Both the position numbers and the translations under genes were made by a program. Under the pieces are notes generated by a model. That model worked only from the letters and a program-made list of their open reading frames with translations. It did no database searches and was not told the origin of the DNA. A stretch of 64,000 nt of DNA, taken from an uncultured Bacteroidota bacterium (GTDB taxonomy: Bacteria; Bacteroidota; Bacteroidia; Bacteroidales; P3). How positions within the stretch are numbered: position 1 is the first letter of the stretch; each line of letters begins with the position of its first letter. Shown piece after piece: positions 49,866-57,776 of this stretch. Location of the stretch: the NCBI GenBank assembly GCA_902788805.1, contig CADALO010000002.1, positions 130,349 through 194,348 of the forward strand. Reading direction: 5' to 3'.

Positions 49866-50383
49866 TTCCCCTGCTCCCTTCTTTCTACCTCGTCGCGCAA
49901 CAGGCTGTCGGCCTTTGAGCGGACATAGGGTGTAGGCTTTACTTTTGTGCTGTCTTGTTTTTTGGCTTCAGCCTTATGTCGTTCGGCGGGGTCTTTGCCA
50001 AGCATTATGTATTGTATGTCTGCCAACATCTCTTCCTGTGCTTTCAGCTCTGTTTCCAGCGAGTCGATGACTCGTGCGTTCTCGTATGTCTGCTCTGCCA
50101 TCCGTGTGTTCGAGTAGCCTGGTATCAGTTCCCTAAGCGGGGTGAATGCCAGCAGCAGTGCGGTGAGGAACACTAAAACGAGCGACGTCACGCCAAGAAA
50201 GACAAAGATGTTGATGCCTGACAGCTGGAACGATATCTTCTCCTTGTAGGTGTCGGTGTCGAGCACCACAAAGCGATGCTTGTGTTTCACAAGGTCGCTT
50301 ATGACGTGGCGTCCGTTCCATAGGCGGACAAAGAAGCCTTTAATCCGTCCGAAGAAGCCTGATAATCGTTCCGTAATGCTCAT
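49862..50383 (-). CDS. Membrane-anchored coiled-coil protein resembling the N-terminus of Bacteroidota M23 peptidases
   Basis: A 173-residue protein with one transmembrane helix (about residues 56-83, INIFVFLGVTSLVLVFLTAL), then TPLRELIPGY and a coiled coil with RVIDSLETELKAQEEMLADI. I recall this layout, including the TPLRELIPGY-type segment, from the N-terminal region of membrane-anchored M23 metallopeptidases in Bacteroidota that act on peptidoglycan. Here the peptidase domain is absent and the protein ends in a charged, proline-containing tail. It may be a regulatory or septation-type scaffold, or a truncated form. The gene overlaps dxr by 4 nt. Confidence in the resemblance is moderate. 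Confidence 0.65.
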   Translation of the reverse strand: MSITERLSGFFGRIKGFFVRLWNGRHVISDLVKHKHRFVVLDTDTYKEKISFQLSGINIFVFLGVTSLVLVFLTALLLAFTPLRELIPGYSNTRMAEQTYENARVIDSLETELKAQEEMLADIQYIMLGKDPAERHKAEAKKQDSTKVKPTPYVRSKADSLLRDEVERREQGK

Positions 50384-50389
50384 TTCATT

Positions 50390-50429
50390 AAAAAAGGCGG
50401 TGCCTTGATTGTCTCACCTCCGCACCGCC
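50390..50429 (-). terminator. Terminator after the PpiD-like gene
   Basis: On the minus strand GGCGGTG pairs with CACCGCC (20-nt loop) and is followed by TTTTTTA. Confidence 0.75.
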
Positions 50430-50452
50430 TCGTTTATTGTTTGTATTATACT

Positions 50453-52582
50453 TTACAAATACAGTAGCCTGTTGTCAACAATCTTGATTCGGCTCTGAAG
50501 CACGGGGATGACATAGTTCAGACCGTTCATTCCTACGCTCTCGTATCTTTGACGGATACCATCCACATCGGTATTCTCAGCTTGGCTGTTGCTGTCGACG
50601 CTGATTACATAAACGCCGTTGGCACCCTGAATAGGTCCGATGATGCCAGTGTCCTGTTTTGCAGCGATTGCCGACACAGCCTTGGGCTCCATACCATTGC
50701 GGCCAAGATAGCCACCGAACTTCACACCAGTCACGGTGTCAATGGTCACGTTCATAGCTTCGGCTATTGCGTTGATGTCGTTCTTGCCCTTCATAGCCTC
50801 TTCTGCTTTTGCTGCAAGTTGCTCGCCGAGCTTTTCAAGGCGTACACGGTTCTCGATGAGAGGACGAGCCTGGTCGAGAGTCAGATTGTCGGGAACATAG
50901 ATCTCGCGGAGACCGCAAACGATGTAGCTGTAGTCCGAGTTGTAGATTTCGCCGCTCACAGCACCCGACGTGGTCTTGGCATTGAAGGCCCAGCGGACAG
51001 CGTCGCGAGTGTTGGCGAAACCAGTCAGCGAGTCGCTCATCGAGATAAGCAGTGCATTGCGCATCTGAACGTTCTGAGCCTGGGCACCCTCTATCATAGC
51101 CTGGCAGGTAGAGAACTGGCTTGCAAACTGGTTGGCGCGGTCGCGGACATCCTTTTCAGTATCGTTGCTCGGAGTGATGACCTTTTGAGCCAGTGCAACG
51201 CGGTATTTCATCTTGGCAGAGGTCTTGCCGGTCACCTTAACGATGAAGTAGCCACCGTCGTTAGGCAGTTCTTTGTCGAAAACATCGCCTACGTTGTGAC
51301 GGATGATATCCTCGTTAAGAATGCCATAGTTGCCATCCAGTTGCCAATCCTGATCGCCACCCTTGTTAGTGTCAATGGAGAAAGCCTTTACAGCCATTTC
51401 AAACGGCATACCGGCCTTGATGCTGGCCATAGCGCTGTCACGCAGATGTGCGGCCTGCTCGGGAGTGCGGGTAATGCTCTGGTGGTAGTTCTGTGAGGGG
51501 ATGAGAATCAGCGATATGCGCAAGCTGTCGGGGCGCATCTCGGTCTTCAGAACCTTACCCATCACGTATTCACCATAGGTGTGACGGTTGTAGCCGTCTT
51601 TGGTGAGGGCCGGAACAATCATAGGAGCAATCTCACGGCCTGCGTGCGAGCCCTTGATGACGGTGTCAAGCGGAGCGGCAAAGATCTCGTTGCTGACATA
51701 CATCGAGTCATAGCCACCGTGCATATTCACAAAGTCGATAAGGCTGCCCTCGTCGAGGGTCTGCATCTCGTTCCACCAGCCATTCACCTCTTCCTGAATC
51801 TCCATCATATCGTTCTGCGAAGGCTGGGCGGTGAACACAGCATAGGCCACCTCGCGCTGCTCGCGGTTGTCCATACGGAACACATCGCGGTTCAGCTCCT
51901 TCTTGTGAGTGTCAAAATACTTCTGATAGTCGGCATCAGTCAGCTCAACCTGGATGTCGCCAGCCTGCGAGTAGAGCATACCTGCAACGCGGACGTCCGA
52001 CTGCTTGGCGCTCATCTCGGCAATCTTGTTGGCGATAGCCTTGGGCATATACATACCGTTCTGCAGCAAAGCAATGTACTTGGTTCTCTGACGGTCCTCA
52101 CGCACCTGCTCCTGGAACTTTATCCACTGCACTTTTGCCTCCATTGTGTCGGGGGCTTCCTCGATCTGACGCACATAGTTGCTGATACCCTGACGGTCGT
52201 AGACACCGGTTTGAGGATTGGTAAACTGCTGTTGCAGCGAAGGGTGGATAAAGCGGCCAAGGTACATATCGCTAACCTCGGCGTCGGTAACGGTGACGCC
52301 CAGAGCGTTCATCTCTTTGTTGAGCAGACGCTCCTGCACGATTTCCTGCCATACGTTCTCTTTGAAAGCATAGCTGCTGTTGCCACGCATTTGGTAGTCT
52401 TCCTCGCGCTGGGCCAAACGGCTGGTGTAGTAGTCATAAGTCACCTCTTCACCGTCCAGCTTTGCAAAAGCCTCTTGCTTGCGGTTCTTCGTAAGGTCGC
52501 CGATAATGAATGCAATGATAGCAATACCAACCACGAGGACTGCTATCCACGAATGTTTTCTAATGTTTCCAATAATTCCCAT
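50453..52582 (-). CDS. PpiD/SurA-like periplasmic peptidyl-prolyl isomerase
   Basis: A 709-residue membrane-anchored foldase. One helix (WIAVLVVGIAIIAFIIGDL, about residues 11-29) is followed by a SurA_N-type chaperone segment (VWQEIVQERLLNKEMNALGVTVTDAEV). A parvulin-like domain lies around residues 345-455, with SIKAGMPFEMAVKAFSIDT, GGDQDWQ and DVFDKELPNDGGYFIVKV. A second, weaker parvulin-like part lies near the C-terminus. This is the PpiD layout: folding help for outer-membrane and secreted proteins emerging from SecYEG. It has its own promoter (52649-52656) and terminator. Confidence 0.88.
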   Translation of the reverse strand: MGIIGNIRKHSWIAVLVVGIAIIAFIIGDLTKNRKQEAFAKLDGEEVTYDYYTSRLAQREEDYQMRGNSSYAFKENVWQEIVQERLLNKEMNALGVTVTDAEVSDMYLGRFIHPSLQQQFTNPQTGVYDRQGISNYVRQIEEAPDTMEAKVQWIKFQEQVREDRQRTKYIALLQNGMYMPKAIANKIAEMSAKQSDVRVAGMLYSQAGDIQVELTDADYQKYFDTHKKELNRDVFRMDNREQREVAYAVFTAQPSQNDMMEIQEEVNGWWNEMQTLDEGSLIDFVNMHGGYDSMYVSNEIFAAPLDTVIKGSHAGREIAPMIVPALTKDGYNRHTYGEYVMGKVLKTEMRPDSLRISLILIPSQNYHQSITRTPEQAAHLRDSAMASIKAGMPFEMAVKAFSIDTNKGGDQDWQLDGNYGILNEDIIRHNVGDVFDKELPNDGGYFIVKVTGKTSAKMKYRVALAQKVITPSNDTEKDVRDRANQFASQFSTCQAMIEGAQAQNVQMRNALLISMSDSLTGFANTRDAVRWAFNAKTTSGAVSGEIYNSDYSYIVCGLREIYVPDNLTLDQARPLIENRVRLEKLGEQLAAKAEEAMKGKNDINAIAEAMNVTIDTVTGVKFGGYLGRNGMEPKAVSAIAAKQDTGIIGPIQGANGVYVISVDSNSQAENTDVDGIRQRYESVGMNGLNYVIPVLQSRIKIVDNRLLYL

Positions 52583-52648
52583 TGTTATTATTAGTTTTTA
52601 TTAATATTCGTTAAAATAAATGGGCACAAACTGCCTCAAATAAGTTTG

Positions 52649-52656
52649 CAAAAGTA
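52649..52656 (-). promoter_or_regulatory. -7 box for the PpiD-like gene
   Basis: TACTTTTG on the minus strand, followed by CAAAC, with a 66-nt AT-rich leader to the ATG at 52582. Confidence 0.7.
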
Positions 52657-52757
52657 CAAAGAAAAATCAGTCTGAACAATATTTATACAAAAACTTTTTT
52701 CAGCAATACCATATATTGCTGAAAAATAAACAATTGTCGTTGCTTGCTAAGACGGCT

Positions 52758-53222
52758 TCACATAGTGAAAATGAAAGGCAAAAGGCATTCAACACCCTCG
52801 AAAACCAGTATTTTGTCGTCCGAAAAATAGCATATAACACGCAGTTTTTTACCCTGTCGCGTCTCCACCTCGGCCATAACCTGCCGACAGGCGCCGCACG
52901 GACTTGCCCCTGTCAGGGTTCCTTCCTGGTTGCGGCCCACGATGGCTATAGCCTCTATCGTCTTCCCTGGATGCTGTGCTCCAGCGGCAAACAGTGCCGT
53001 ACGCTCGGCGCACAGGCCGCTCGGATAGGCTATGTTCTCTTGGTTGCTGCCTGTCACCACCGTGCCGTCGTCAAGTCGCAGCGCTGCCCCTACGTGGAAG
53101 TTGGAGTATGGGGCGTAGGCCGTGTTGGTCGCTTCTATTGCGGTCTTTATCAGCTGCCGATCGGCATCGGTCAGTTCGGCCATCATACACTGCTGGTAAT
53201 GTATAGTTTGTATCCGTTCCAT
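52758..53222 (-). CDS. cdd: Cytidine deaminase
   Basis: Cdd hydrolyses cytidine and deoxycytidine to uridine and deoxyuridine in pyrimidine salvage. The 154-residue protein shows AYAPYSNFHVGAAL (about residues 35-48) and the zinc-binding CAERTALF (about 71) and PCGACRQ (about 107) motifs; the catalytic glutamate is in CAE. This is the normal homotetrameric form. The start is ambiguous between 53222 and an in-frame ATG about 12 codons later. It is divergent from dusB across a 59-nt gap. Confidence 0.96.
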   Translation of the reverse strand: MERIQTIHYQQCMMAELTDADRQLIKTAIEATNTAYAPYSNFHVGAALRLDDGTVVTGSNQENIAYPSGLCAERTALFAAGAQHPGKTIEAIAIVGRNQEGTLTGASPCGACRQVMAEVETRQGKKLRVICYFSDDKILVFEGVECLLPFIFTM

Positions 53223-53231
53223 ATTTTTTAC

Positions 53232-53239
53232 TATCTTTG
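53232..53239 (+). promoter_or_regulatory. -7 box for dusB
   Basis: TATCTTTG followed by CAAAAT, 42 nt before the ATG at 53282. Confidence 0.7.
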
Positions 53240-53281
53240 CAAAATAATTCCTTTAACGCAAAACGTTGCAAATTATTGTAG

Positions 53282-54295
53282 ATGGTTAAAATAGGCAATA
53301 TAGAACTCGGCGACTTCCCACTCTTTCTGTCTCCGATGGACGACATCACCGACCTTCCGTTCCGCCAGCTATGCAAACGGCACGGAGCCGATGTGCTCGT
53401 CAGCGAGTTCATTGCCTCTGAAGCCCTCATCCGCGACGCCGAGAAGAGCAAACGCAAGATGCTCTTTGCCGACTTCGAACGCCCAATAGGAATACAAGTC
53501 TTTGGCAGCGAGGAGGATTCGCTGCTGCGGTGCATCGATGTCGTGGCCGAAGCCAAGCCCGACTTCGTCGACATCAATTGGGGCTGCCCTGTGCGTAAAG
53601 TGGCAGGCAAAGGCGCCGGCTCCGGAATGCTCAAGGATATCCCTAAATTGCTTAAAATCACCGAAGCGCTGGTCAAACACTCACCACTGCCCGTCACCGT
53701 CAAAACCCGTCTCGGCTACGACGAGAGCGACAAGCCCATTGTCACTCTGGCCGAGCAGCTGCAGGACATAGGCGTGGCTGCCATCAGCATCCACGGACGC
53801 ACCAAGACACAGATGTATCGTGGCGAGGCCGACTGGACCCTCATCGGAGAGACAAAGGCCAACCCTCGCTTGCATATACCGGTCTTCGGCAACGGCGACA
53901 TCACTACGCCGCAGCAGGCTCTCGAAGCCCGCCACCGATATGGTGTGGACGGCATCCTCATTGGCCGTGCCGCCATTGGCAACCCTTGGATATTCGAGCA
54001 GACAAAGGCCCTCCTTTCAGGAGGCGAACCAATAATGCCCACTGTTAGCGACCGTGTCGACGTATGCCGCCAGCACATCCTTGCCGCTGTCGACTTCAAA
54101 GGCGAGCGTCAAGCTATCTTCGAGATGCGCAAGCACTACGGCGCCTACTTCCGCGGCCTCTACGACTTCAAGCAGTTCCGCATCCCGCTCGTCAGCGTCA
54201 CCACCCTCTCCGAAGTCCTCGCCATCCTCGACCGCATCGCCGAACACTACAACGATGAAGCTGAATACGACGGTAAAGCCGTCGACGCTCAATAA
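53282..54295 (+). CDS. dusB: tRNA-dihydrouridine synthase (DusB/NifR3 type)
   Basis: This flavoenzyme reduces uridines in the tRNA D-loop. The 337-residue protein has a TIM-barrel domain with LSPMDDITDLPFRQLCKRHG (residues ~17-36), SEFIASEAL, IQVFGSEED, the signature FVDINWGCPVRKVAGKGAGSG with the catalytic cysteine (about 98-118), VTVKTRLGYDES, SIHGRTKTQMYRGEADW and VFGNGDI / GVDGILIGRAAIGNPWIF. The helical C-terminal domain is complete. Among Dus enzymes the NifR3-type pattern favours DusB. It reads toward the tRNA pair, which is on the opposite strand. Confidence 0.94.
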   Translation: MVKIGNIELGDFPLFLSPMDDITDLPFRQLCKRHGADVLVSEFIASEALIRDAEKSKRKMLFADFERPIGIQVFGSEEDSLLRCIDVVAEAKPDFVDINWGCPVRKVAGKGAGSGMLKDIPKLLKITEALVKHSPLPVTVKTRLGYDESDKPIVTLAEQLQDIGVAAISIHGRTKTQMYRGEADWTLIGETKANPRLHIPVFGNGDITTPQQALEARHRYGVDGILIGRAAIGNPWIFEQTKALLSGGEPIMPTVSDRVDVCRQHILAAVDFKGERQAIFEMRKHYGAYFRGLYDFKQFRIPLVSVTTLSEVLAILDRIAEHYNDEAEYDGKAVDAQ

Positions 54296-54337
54296 CCGAG
54301 GGTACGAGCACAGCGAGCACCCCCGGTATACCCCAGC

Positions 54338-54369
54338 TAAAAAAGAAACGGCACCCTGAAGGGGTGCCC
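54338..54369 (-). terminator. Terminator for the tRNA-Ala pair
   Basis: On the minus strand GGCACCCC-TTCA-GGGTGCC is followed by GTTTCTTTTTT, downstream of tRNA-Ala(CGC). It may also end dusB. Confidence 0.75.
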
Positions 54370-54449
54370 CATATACTTGACCGTCTCCTCTATCCCCACC
54401 ACTATCTTGCGTCCTCGCCGAGCGCCACTGGGATGCCTGACGGCCTTGG

Positions 54450-54522
54450 TGGAGTAGATGGGACTCGAACCCACTACCTTTTGATTGCGAACCAAATGCT
54501 CTACCAGATGAGCTACTACCCC
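54450..54522 (-). tRNA. tRNA-Ala (anticodon CGC)
   Basis: Read on the minus strand it folds as a cloverleaf: acceptor GGGGTAG/CTACTCC with discriminator A, D-stem GCTC/GAGC, anticodon stem TTTGG/TCAAA with loop TTCGCAA, and T-arm GTGGG-TTCGAGT-CCCAT. The G3-U70 wobble pair that identifies alanine tRNAs is present. The 3' CCA is not encoded. Confidence 0.85.
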
Positions 54523-54556
54523 TTTAAAGAAAAAAGCCGTCTTTAGAACGGCTCTG

Positions 54557-54630
54557 TGGAGTATATCGGAATCGAACCGATTACCTTTTGACTGCCAGTC
54601 AAACGCTCTAGCCAAGTGAGCTAATACCCC
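54557..54630 (-). tRNA. tRNA-Ala (anticodon GGC)
   Basis: Minus-strand cloverleaf: acceptor GGGGTAT/ATACTCC, D-stem GCTC/GAGC, anticodon stem TTTGA/TCAAA with loop CTGGCAG, T-arm ATCGG-TTCGATT-CCGAT, discriminator A. G3-U70 is present. It lies 34 nt upstream of tRNA-Ala(CGC), in one transcript, and CCA is not encoded. Confidence 0.9.
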
Positions 54631-54770
54631 TTATTTTCAGTTTGCAAAGATACAAACTATTTTGAAACTACCAAAATTATTTTTTATCTTACTGATTTCC
54701 AAGTGTAATTTTGCAGAACGCTCTCTATTTTCGATACAAAACGGTGCTGTTTTTCCGCCAATTTCGGGCA

Positions 54771-55592
54771 TCAAACGTCCCACTGGAAACCCGAAAACGC
54801 ATCGCCCTGTCGCGGTGGCTCCTGGTCATAGCCGCCGTCGTAGCCCGAGCCGTCGTTGTTCTGCTGGCCGCTCATCTCTTGAAGGCCCTTCAAATGCCGC
54901 ATAGCCACTTTCCACAGCTTCACGTCGAAAAAGATGAACACGGGGAACAGCACCGCCGACAGCCAAGTGCCGTCTTCACCCATCGCCTCGGGAATCATAA
55001 GCAGCGCGTCGAAAGTGCCGTGCAGCAGCATCGGATAGACAAACGCCTTAAAAAGGTTCTGGCGGCGCTTGTCGGGGTTGAACTTGGCAAGCGCAAAGTA
55101 GTAACCCATCACCACGGCAAACAGGAAGTGGCCCGGCACCGACAGGATGGCGCGCACGCCGCCGGTCATCAGCGAGACCTCGAAAGTCTCTTGGCGGAAC
55201 ACATACATCAGGTTCTCGATTCCCGCGAAGCCGAGTGCCACAAACGTCGCATAGACAATGCCGTCGAAGTACTCGTTGAAGTCGGGGGCCTTCCATACGG
55301 CCAGTGCCAGCAGCGCCAGCTTGCACAGCTCCTCGCTGCAGCCAGCCACGATGAAGCCGTTGTAGATACCAGTCACAAAACCAGATACGTATTCGCCGCC
55401 CATATAGAAGAAACCAAGAGCCAAAGCCTGCTCGATGAGGATTGCCGGTATCACCGACAGGCAGCCGAAAAAGAACGCTTTGGCAAGCATTCGCAGCGGC
55501 TCCTTCTCGAACTTGTCTTTACGGTAGATGAATATTGCCAGAACTATTACTGGCAGTATTGCAAGTGATATAAGTATCGCATTCTCTGTCAT
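54771..55592 (-). CDS. PrsW-like intramembrane metalloprotease
   Basis: A 273-residue multi-pass membrane protein of the PrsW/CAAX-protease-related family. Start 55592 (MTENAILISLAILPVIVLAIF) follows the -7 box at 55647-55654; the longer frame begins before the promoter. After the first helix comes YRKDKFEKEPLRML, typical of PrsW. The conserved acidic SEELCKLALLAL and FDGIVYATFVALGFAGIENLMYV blocks and SVPGHFLFAVVMGYYF follow, supplying the glutamates and histidine of the proposed metal site. PrsW proteases cut anti-sigma factors in Gram-positive bacteria; the substrate here is unknown. The C-terminal tail is soluble and glycine/asparagine-rich. Confidence 0.85.
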   Translation of the reverse strand: MTENAILISLAILPVIVLAIFIYRKDKFEKEPLRMLAKAFFFGCLSVIPAILIEQALALGFFYMGGEYVSGFVTGIYNGFIVAGCSEELCKLALLALAVWKAPDFNEYFDGIVYATFVALGFAGIENLMYVFRQETFEVSLMTGGVRAILSVPGHFLFAVVMGYYFALAKFNPDKRRQNLFKAFVYPMLLHGTFDALLMIPEAMGEDGTWLSAVLFPVFIFFDVKLWKVAMRHLKGLQEMSGQQNNDGSGYDGGYDQEPPRQGDAFSGFQWDV

Positions 55593-55646
55593 TTGAGCTT
55601 CATATTTAACGGTTTGGCAGGCATAAAGCCCCGCCATTTGAAAATG

Positions 55647-55654
55647 CAAAGATA
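55647..55654 (-). promoter_or_regulatory. -7 box for the PrsW-like gene
   Basis: TATCTTTG on the minus strand, followed by CATTTTC, 54 nt before the start at 55592. Confidence 0.7.
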
Positions 55655-55804
55655 CAAAAATATTTTGAAAGGGCTCCAAACGCCCTTAAAATCGCCTCGA
55701 AAAAGGGCAAAAACAGCCCTGTTTTAGGTATATGTCTGATAATCAGCATAAAAGCTTAAAAAAGACATCGTGACATAACCGCCTCATTTCCAAGCCTTCA
55801 AGGG

Positions 55805-55917
55805 ACCAACTCCGGTCGTTGTACAATATATGTACAATAGTTGTACAATATTTGTACGTTTACAATTGTACAAGTATTGTACAACTATTGTACATTTGTA
55901 CAACGGACGGAGTTGGT
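55805..55917. repeat. 113-bp imperfect palindrome built of TTGTACAATA units
   Basis: Arms begin ACCAACTCCGGTCGTTGTAC and end with the complement AGTTGGT. They pair apart from a few substitutions and one 3-nt insertion in the left arm. Inside are repeated TTGTACAATA units. The outer ACCAACT, the following CGTTGT, and the outer flank CATTTxCAAxxCTTxxCAAG are shared with the 44111-44227 palindrome. It lies between divergent genes. Confidence 0.92.
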
Positions 55918-55994
55918 ATTGCTTTGGCAACAAAAAAACGCGGTGATATACTAAAGCGTCTTTTTCGGCGTTAGAATGCTATAAGTTTAGAACA

Positions 55995-56756
55995 ATGATA
56001 GGAAAAATGGATAAGGTGGGCCTTTTTGTGCCGTGCTGCATCGACCAGTTCGCGGCCGACAGCGCGTGGAAAGCCATCAAGCTGCTTGAGGGCTTGAAGT
56101 TGCAGTGCCTCTATCCCTCGTCGCTGACCTGTTGCGGCAAGGAGCTTTACAACCAGGGCGACCGCGAGAGTGCCAGAGAGCTGGGAGAGAAGATGATAGA
56201 GCAGTACGACGAGTGCCGTTATGTGGTGTGCCTCGGCAGTGGGTGTGTGGCCTATATGCAGCGTTGTTTTGCGCGTCTGTTCCACAACACCACGTTCCAT
56301 AACAGCTATCGTCAGTTTCTCGACAAGTGCTTCGAACTGAGCGACTTCCTTGTCAATATTATGCACTATGAGGCCGCCGGCGTGAAGTTTCAGCACAGGG
56401 TGGCTGTGATGGACCATTGCACGACGCAGAGGGACTATTCAAGCCCCGCCCATCCCGACCGCAAGGGTCTTGCCGAAGAGCCGCGCAAACTGCTGCAAGG
56501 CGTTGACGGATTGACGCTCGTAGAGATGGCGCAGCAAGATGTGTGCTGCGGATTTGGCGGTATGTTCGCCAACAATTTCACCCCGATTGCCGACAGCCTC
56601 ACCAAGCGCAAGATTGACAATGCGCTGGCCGTCGGAGCCGAATACCTGACGTGCACTGAGCCGAGCTGCCTGATGCATCTGCAGGCCTATGCCGACAAAG
56701 CCAGCGTTGGTATTAAGTGCTTGAACATCATAGATATACTTGTCGCCGAGCAATGA
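55995..56756 (+). CDS. LutA/YkgE-type (Fe-S)-binding protein
   Basis: A 253-residue protein with two cysteine-rich CCG domains, as in the LutA subunit of the L-lactate oxidation complex and in heterodisulfide-reductase-like proteins. The domains show FVPCCIDQF, LTCCGKELYNQG, then DHCTTQRDYS-type, DVCCGFGGMFA and CTEPSCLMHLQ. Iron-sulfur clusters are expected, and a role in electron transfer from an organic acid. In lut operons LutB and LutC genes follow; here they are absent, and the next gene (4-nt overlap) encodes a radical SAM protein, so the partner is not clear. An ATG at 56007 is an alternative start. Confidence 0.85.
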   Translation: MIGKMDKVGLFVPCCIDQFAADSAWKAIKLLEGLKLQCLYPSSLTCCGKELYNQGDRESARELGEKMIEQYDECRYVVCLGSGCVAYMQRCFARLFHNTTFHNSYRQFLDKCFELSDFLVNIMHYEAAGVKFQHRVAVMDHCTTQRDYSSPAHPDRKGLAEEPRKLLQGVDGLTLVEMAQQDVCCGFGGMFANNFTPIADSLTKRKIDNALAVGAEYLTCTEPSCLMHLQAYADKASVGIKCLNIIDILVAEQ

Positions 56757-57760
56757 GCGGACTTCGTTACAACTCATACGCCGCCTACTTTCGGACGACC
56801 TACGGCGAGCGGCTGCAGAAGGTGGCCATCGACGCGGGTTTCTCTTGCCCAAACCGCGATCCGCGCGACAGGAGCAAGGGCGGATGTGTCTTTTGTAACA
56901 ACAGCGCCTTCAACCCTTCCTACTGCTCGCCCGACAAGGGTATTTGCCGGCAAATCGACGAGGGCATCTTGTTCCATCGTCAGCGTTATCCCAATACTAC
57001 TCGCTATCTGGCTTATTTCCAGCCTTATTCCAATACTTTTGCTCCGCTCGGTACGCTGAAGGCGCGCTATGAGGAGGCGCTTGCCCACCCCGACATTGCG
57101 GGGCTCATTATAGGCACGCGGCCCGACTGCGTCGATGAGGCCAAGCTTGACTATCTGGCATCGTTGGCCGAGCGCAACGGCACGTATGTCGCTGTGGAAT
57201 ATGGCATTGAGAGCTGCTATGATGCCACGCTCGACGCCATTGGGCGTGGTCACGACTTTGCGGCGACGCGCCGTGCTATTGCCCTGACTCACAGCCGTGG
57301 TTTGCATTGCGGTGCCCATCTGGTGTTGGGGTTGCCTGGCGAGACGCGTCAAATGATTGTCGATGAGGCTGAAGCCATCAACTCGTTGCCTATCGACACT
57401 TTGAAACTGCATCAGTTGCAAATCATTGTCGGAACCCGGCTGGAGGAGCAGGTGAAACGTTTGATGGAACATACCGCCGACCCTTATGCCGCGTTGCACG
57501 CAATGGGTGTGTGCGATGACATCGTGCGAAAGGAGAGTTATGTGCAACTGGTGTGCGATATGTTGGAACGGTTGCGACCCGACATAATGATGGAGCGTTT
57601 CGCCGGTGAGGTTCCACCGCGTTTCCAGGCGTTGCCGCAGTTGGGCTGGCGTCGTGCCGACGGTCGTCTGCTGCGCAACGAGGAGGTGCCGCAGCTGGTC
57701 AATTCCGAACTGGAGCGGCGTGGCAGCAGGCAGGGAGCGAAGTGCAATTGTGAATTTTGA
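56753..57760 (+). CDS. TIGR01212-type radical SAM protein (YhcC-like)
   Basis: A 335-residue radical SAM protein. The start at 56753 overlaps the LutA-like stop (ATGA). The cluster cysteines are in the unusual spacing of this family, FSCPNRDPRDRSKGGCVFCN, i.e. a long gap followed by CxxC. Further family segments are YFQPYSNTFAPL, GLIIGTRPDCV, VEYGIESCYDATL, LVLGLPGE and LKLHQLQIIVGT. The reaction is unknown for most members; roles in RNA or cofactor modification have been proposed. It is co-transcribed with the LutA-like gene and lies 16 nt before a metal-type ABC permease. Confidence 0.88.
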   Translation: MSGLRYNSYAAYFRTTYGERLQKVAIDAGFSCPNRDPRDRSKGGCVFCNNSAFNPSYCSPDKGICRQIDEGILFHRQRYPNTTRYLAYFQPYSNTFAPLGTLKARYEEALAHPDIAGLIIGTRPDCVDEAKLDYLASLAERNGTYVAVEYGIESCYDATLDAIGRGHDFAATRRAIALTHSRGLHCGAHLVLGLPGETRQMIVDEAEAINSLPIDTLKLHQLQIIVGTRLEEQVKRLMEHTADPYAALHAMGVCDDIVRKESYVQLVCDMLERLRPDIMMERFAGEVPPRFQALPQLGWRRADGRLLRNEEVPQLVNSELERRGSRQGAKCNCEF

Positions 57761-57776
57761 AAGTTGAATTTAGAAG

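Noticed and set aside
50549..52594. Two long + strand frames (50549-51496 and 51581-52594)
   Set aside because: Antisense shadows of the PpiD-like gene, which has clear membrane, SurA-like and parvulin segments.
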